Below are positions 61,344-64,000 of a stretch of 64,000 bases of DNA, in pieces. Position 1 is the first letter of the stretch. Each line of letters opens with the position of its first letter. The DNA comes from Granulosicoccus sp. (GTDB lineage Bacteria; Pseudomonadota; Gammaproteobacteria; Granulosicoccales; Granulosicoccaceae), in NCBI GenBank assembly GCA_023301725.1, contig JALZUD010000017.1, forward strand, positions 1 to 64,000, in the 5' to 3' direction. The position numbers and the translations under genes were made by a program. The notes under the pieces were generated by a model. The model was not told the origin of the DNA. It saw only the letters and a list, made by a program, of their open reading frames with translations, and did not search any database.

Positions 61344-61372
61344 TTGACAAAATAGACAGCCTTCGGAACAAT
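61344..61372 (+). promoter_or_regulatory. Candidate sigma-70-type promoter
   Basis: A perfect TTGACA at 61344-61349 is followed after 17 bp by aacaat (61367-61372), four of six matches to TATAAT. It points toward the short frame and hairpin downstream. Sequence match only. Confidence 0.3.
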
Positions 61373-61488
61373 CGCTTTGAAAAGAAATTATTTATCAAGG
61401 ACCCAGTTTCAAGTTTAGCACCTGCCTGCCGACGTGCCGAGTAAACCCGCTGCTAGTAACCATTAATCACATATCAAAGAGAAAATGT

Positions 61489-61578
61489 ATGAAACATTTT
61501 GGTCTTGAAGTAGTGAGCTTGGTACTTTTTGACTGCTACGTTGCTGGCCGCTTAAAAAAGAGCTTGTCTATACCGTGA
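61489..61578 (+). CDS. Possible 29-residue peptide, uncertain
   Basis: ATG at 61489, stop TGA at 61576-61578. It reads MKHFGLEVVSLVLFDCYVAG and then a basic end. A GAG-containing purine stretch lies 7 bp before the ATG. The stop overlaps the left arm of a 9-bp hairpin. No homologue is recalled, and it may be noise. Confidence 0.2.
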   Translation: MKHFGLEVVSLVLFDCYVAGRLKKSLSIP

Positions 61579-61602
61579 TACTCGTGCAGTTGTGAGTATC
61601 AC
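61575..61602 (+). other. 9-bp hairpin after the candidate short frame
   Basis: gtgatactc (61575-61583) is inverted exactly at 61594-61602 around a 10-base loop, followed by a weak pyrimidine tract (cttctctg). It could end a short + strand transcript. Confidence 0.35.
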
Positions 61603-61655
61603 CTTCTCTGATCTAGCCACATGTTAGTTGTGATCGGCTAATTGCAGATCTCAAT

Positions 61656-61688
61656 ACGAAAAAAACCAGCGTGAAAGCTGGCTTTTAT
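61656..61688 (-). terminator. Intrinsic terminator of the atp operon
   Basis: Stem ccagc (61666-61670) with gctgg (61677-61681) and loop gtgaaa. Read on the minus strand it is preceded by AAAAG and followed by seven Ts (61659-61665 region), as expected for a terminator after atpC. The + strand side has a shorter T-run, so it may work weakly both ways. Confidence 0.9.
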
Positions 61689-61795
61689 TCGTCTAAAGTA
61701 TGACTAGTCTGATGTCGCTAGCGTATCTGTGTTCACACTCAACCCAGAGAATAAGGTGTTGTTAAATGCGCCAATCTTACGCCTAGTTAATCTCT

Positions 61796-62215
61796 CTACT
61801 TACGCAGTTTCTTAATGAATTCCAACTGTGCAGCAGCTTCTGCCAGCTGGGCTTGCACTGCAGCATAATCAATCGTTCCCACTTGGCCGCCTGCGAGGGC
61901 AGCTTCCGCTTCTTCCTTTGATTTCTGCGCAGCCGCTTCATCGATATCATCAGCACGAAGTGCCGTGTCTGCCAGGATGGTCACCACGTCAGGCTGTACT
62001 TCAAGTAAACCACCAGACACATAAATATCAAGAGCTTCGCCTTCACCTACTGGACGCACATGCACTTCACCCGGACGAATACGAGTAATGAAAGGTGTGT
62101 GTCCAGGGGCGATGCCTACTTCACCCATTTGCGCTGAAGCTACCACCATGGAAGCTTCGCCGCTATAGATGCTCTTCTCAGCGCTAACAATTTCAACTTT
62201 GAGTGAAGCAGCCAT
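61796..62215 (-). CDS. atpC: ATP synthase epsilon subunit
   Basis: Epsilon is part of the F1 central stalk and inhibits ATP hydrolysis. The 139-residue protein has the N-terminal beta-sandwich VEIVSAEKSIYSGEASMVV, GEVGIAPGHTPFITRIRPGEV, and the C-terminal helical hairpin with EEAEAALAGGQVGTIDYAAVQAQLAEAAAQL. It follows atpD by 2 bp. Last gene of the operon in the reading direction. Confidence 0.98.
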   Translation of the reverse strand: MAASLKVEIVSAEKSIYSGEASMVVASAQMGEVGIAPGHTPFITRIRPGEVHVRPVGEGEALDIYVSGGLLEVQPDVVTILADTALRADDIDEAAAQKSKEEAEAALAGGQVGTIDYAAVQAQLAEAAAQLEFIKKLRK

Positions 62216-62217
62216 GA

Positions 62218-64000
<1,783 letters not shown>

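Larger units (their letters stand above)
61080..61795. other. Intergenic region between glmU and atpC
   Basis: About 715 bp. It holds the atp terminator at 61656-61685, a candidate promoter at 61344-61372, a possible short reading frame at 61489-61578 and a hairpin at 61575-61602. The remaining 61080-61340 shows no recognisable gene. Confidence 0.6.

Overview
The window looks like ordinary chromosome of a gammaproteobacterium, probably free-living and heterotrophic. This rests on gene order: radC divergent from coaBC-dut-algC-argB; gmk-rpoZ-spoT-ridA-recG; sucA-sucB-lpd; and the end of the atp operon (atpG-atpD-atpC) followed by glmU and glmS. There is no rRNA, tRNA, CRISPR array, prophage or insertion sequence. 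The genus cannot be read from this sequence alone; a marine lineage is a guess from the rhombosortase, type II secretion and lipid/fatty-acid genes.

Layout. 1-4.9 kb: radC (cut by the left edge), then CoA, dUTP, hexose-phosphate and arginine genes on the + strand, closed by a 12-bp tandem repeat and a perfect hairpin. 4.9-10.3 kb: a serine hydrolase, a DUF4124-like envelope protein, exonuclease III, a tandem pair of crcB fluoride channel genes, an NTF2-like protein and cysQ. 10.4-17.2 kb: type II secretion genes gspG-H-I-J-K-L-M-N on the minus strand, with a rhombosortase gene divergent from gspG. 17.2-23.0 kb: an Ldh-type dehydrogenase, an SDR, and a large sensor histidine kinase divergent from a Tat-exported solute-binding protein that has no transporter beside it. 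23.0-29.1 kb: recG, ridA, spoT, rpoZ, gmk. 29.2-34.7 kb: a metallo-beta-lactamase-fold enzyme, an outer membrane phospholipase A with a lipobox, a CbiX-like chelatase, an MFS transporter and lpd. 34.8-41.3 kb: a tandem NTF2-like protein wedged on the opposite strand between lpd and sucB, then sucB, sucA and a divergent isocitrate/isopropylmalate dehydrogenase homologue. 41.5-49.8 kb: small conserved proteins (DUF1244, DUF3301, YchJ-like), fadD, a Nudix hydrolase, a thioesterase, a cold shock protein and pepN. 49.9-57.7 kb: envC, ctpA, an iron alcohol dehydrogenase of the hydroxyacid-oxoacid transhydrogenase type, a cytosolic histidine kinase, a YidB-like protein, a YcaD-like MFS protein and a 59-residue zinc-ribbon protein. 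57.8-64 kb: glmS, glmU, a 0.7-kb mostly noncoding gap, then atpC, atpD and the 3' part of atpG.

How the genes work together. The pseudopilins GspG-K, the assembly platform proteins GspL/M and the minor component GspN would pair with GspC-F encoded elsewhere; the rhombosortase probably processes GlyGly-CTERM proteins exported by that system. sucA, sucB and lpd give 2-oxoglutarate dehydrogenase, with a dehydrogenase homologue beside them that may supply or derive from the isocitrate step. glmS and glmU make UDP-GlcNAc for wall and LPS. EnvC and CtpA act on the wall.

No clearly new multi-gene system is evident. The best leads are the histidine kinase/binding-protein pair, the lipobox-bearing phospholipase A, the unusual dehydrogenase beside sucA, the rhombosortase-T2SS linkage, the small zinc-ribbon gene, and several structured intergenic elements.
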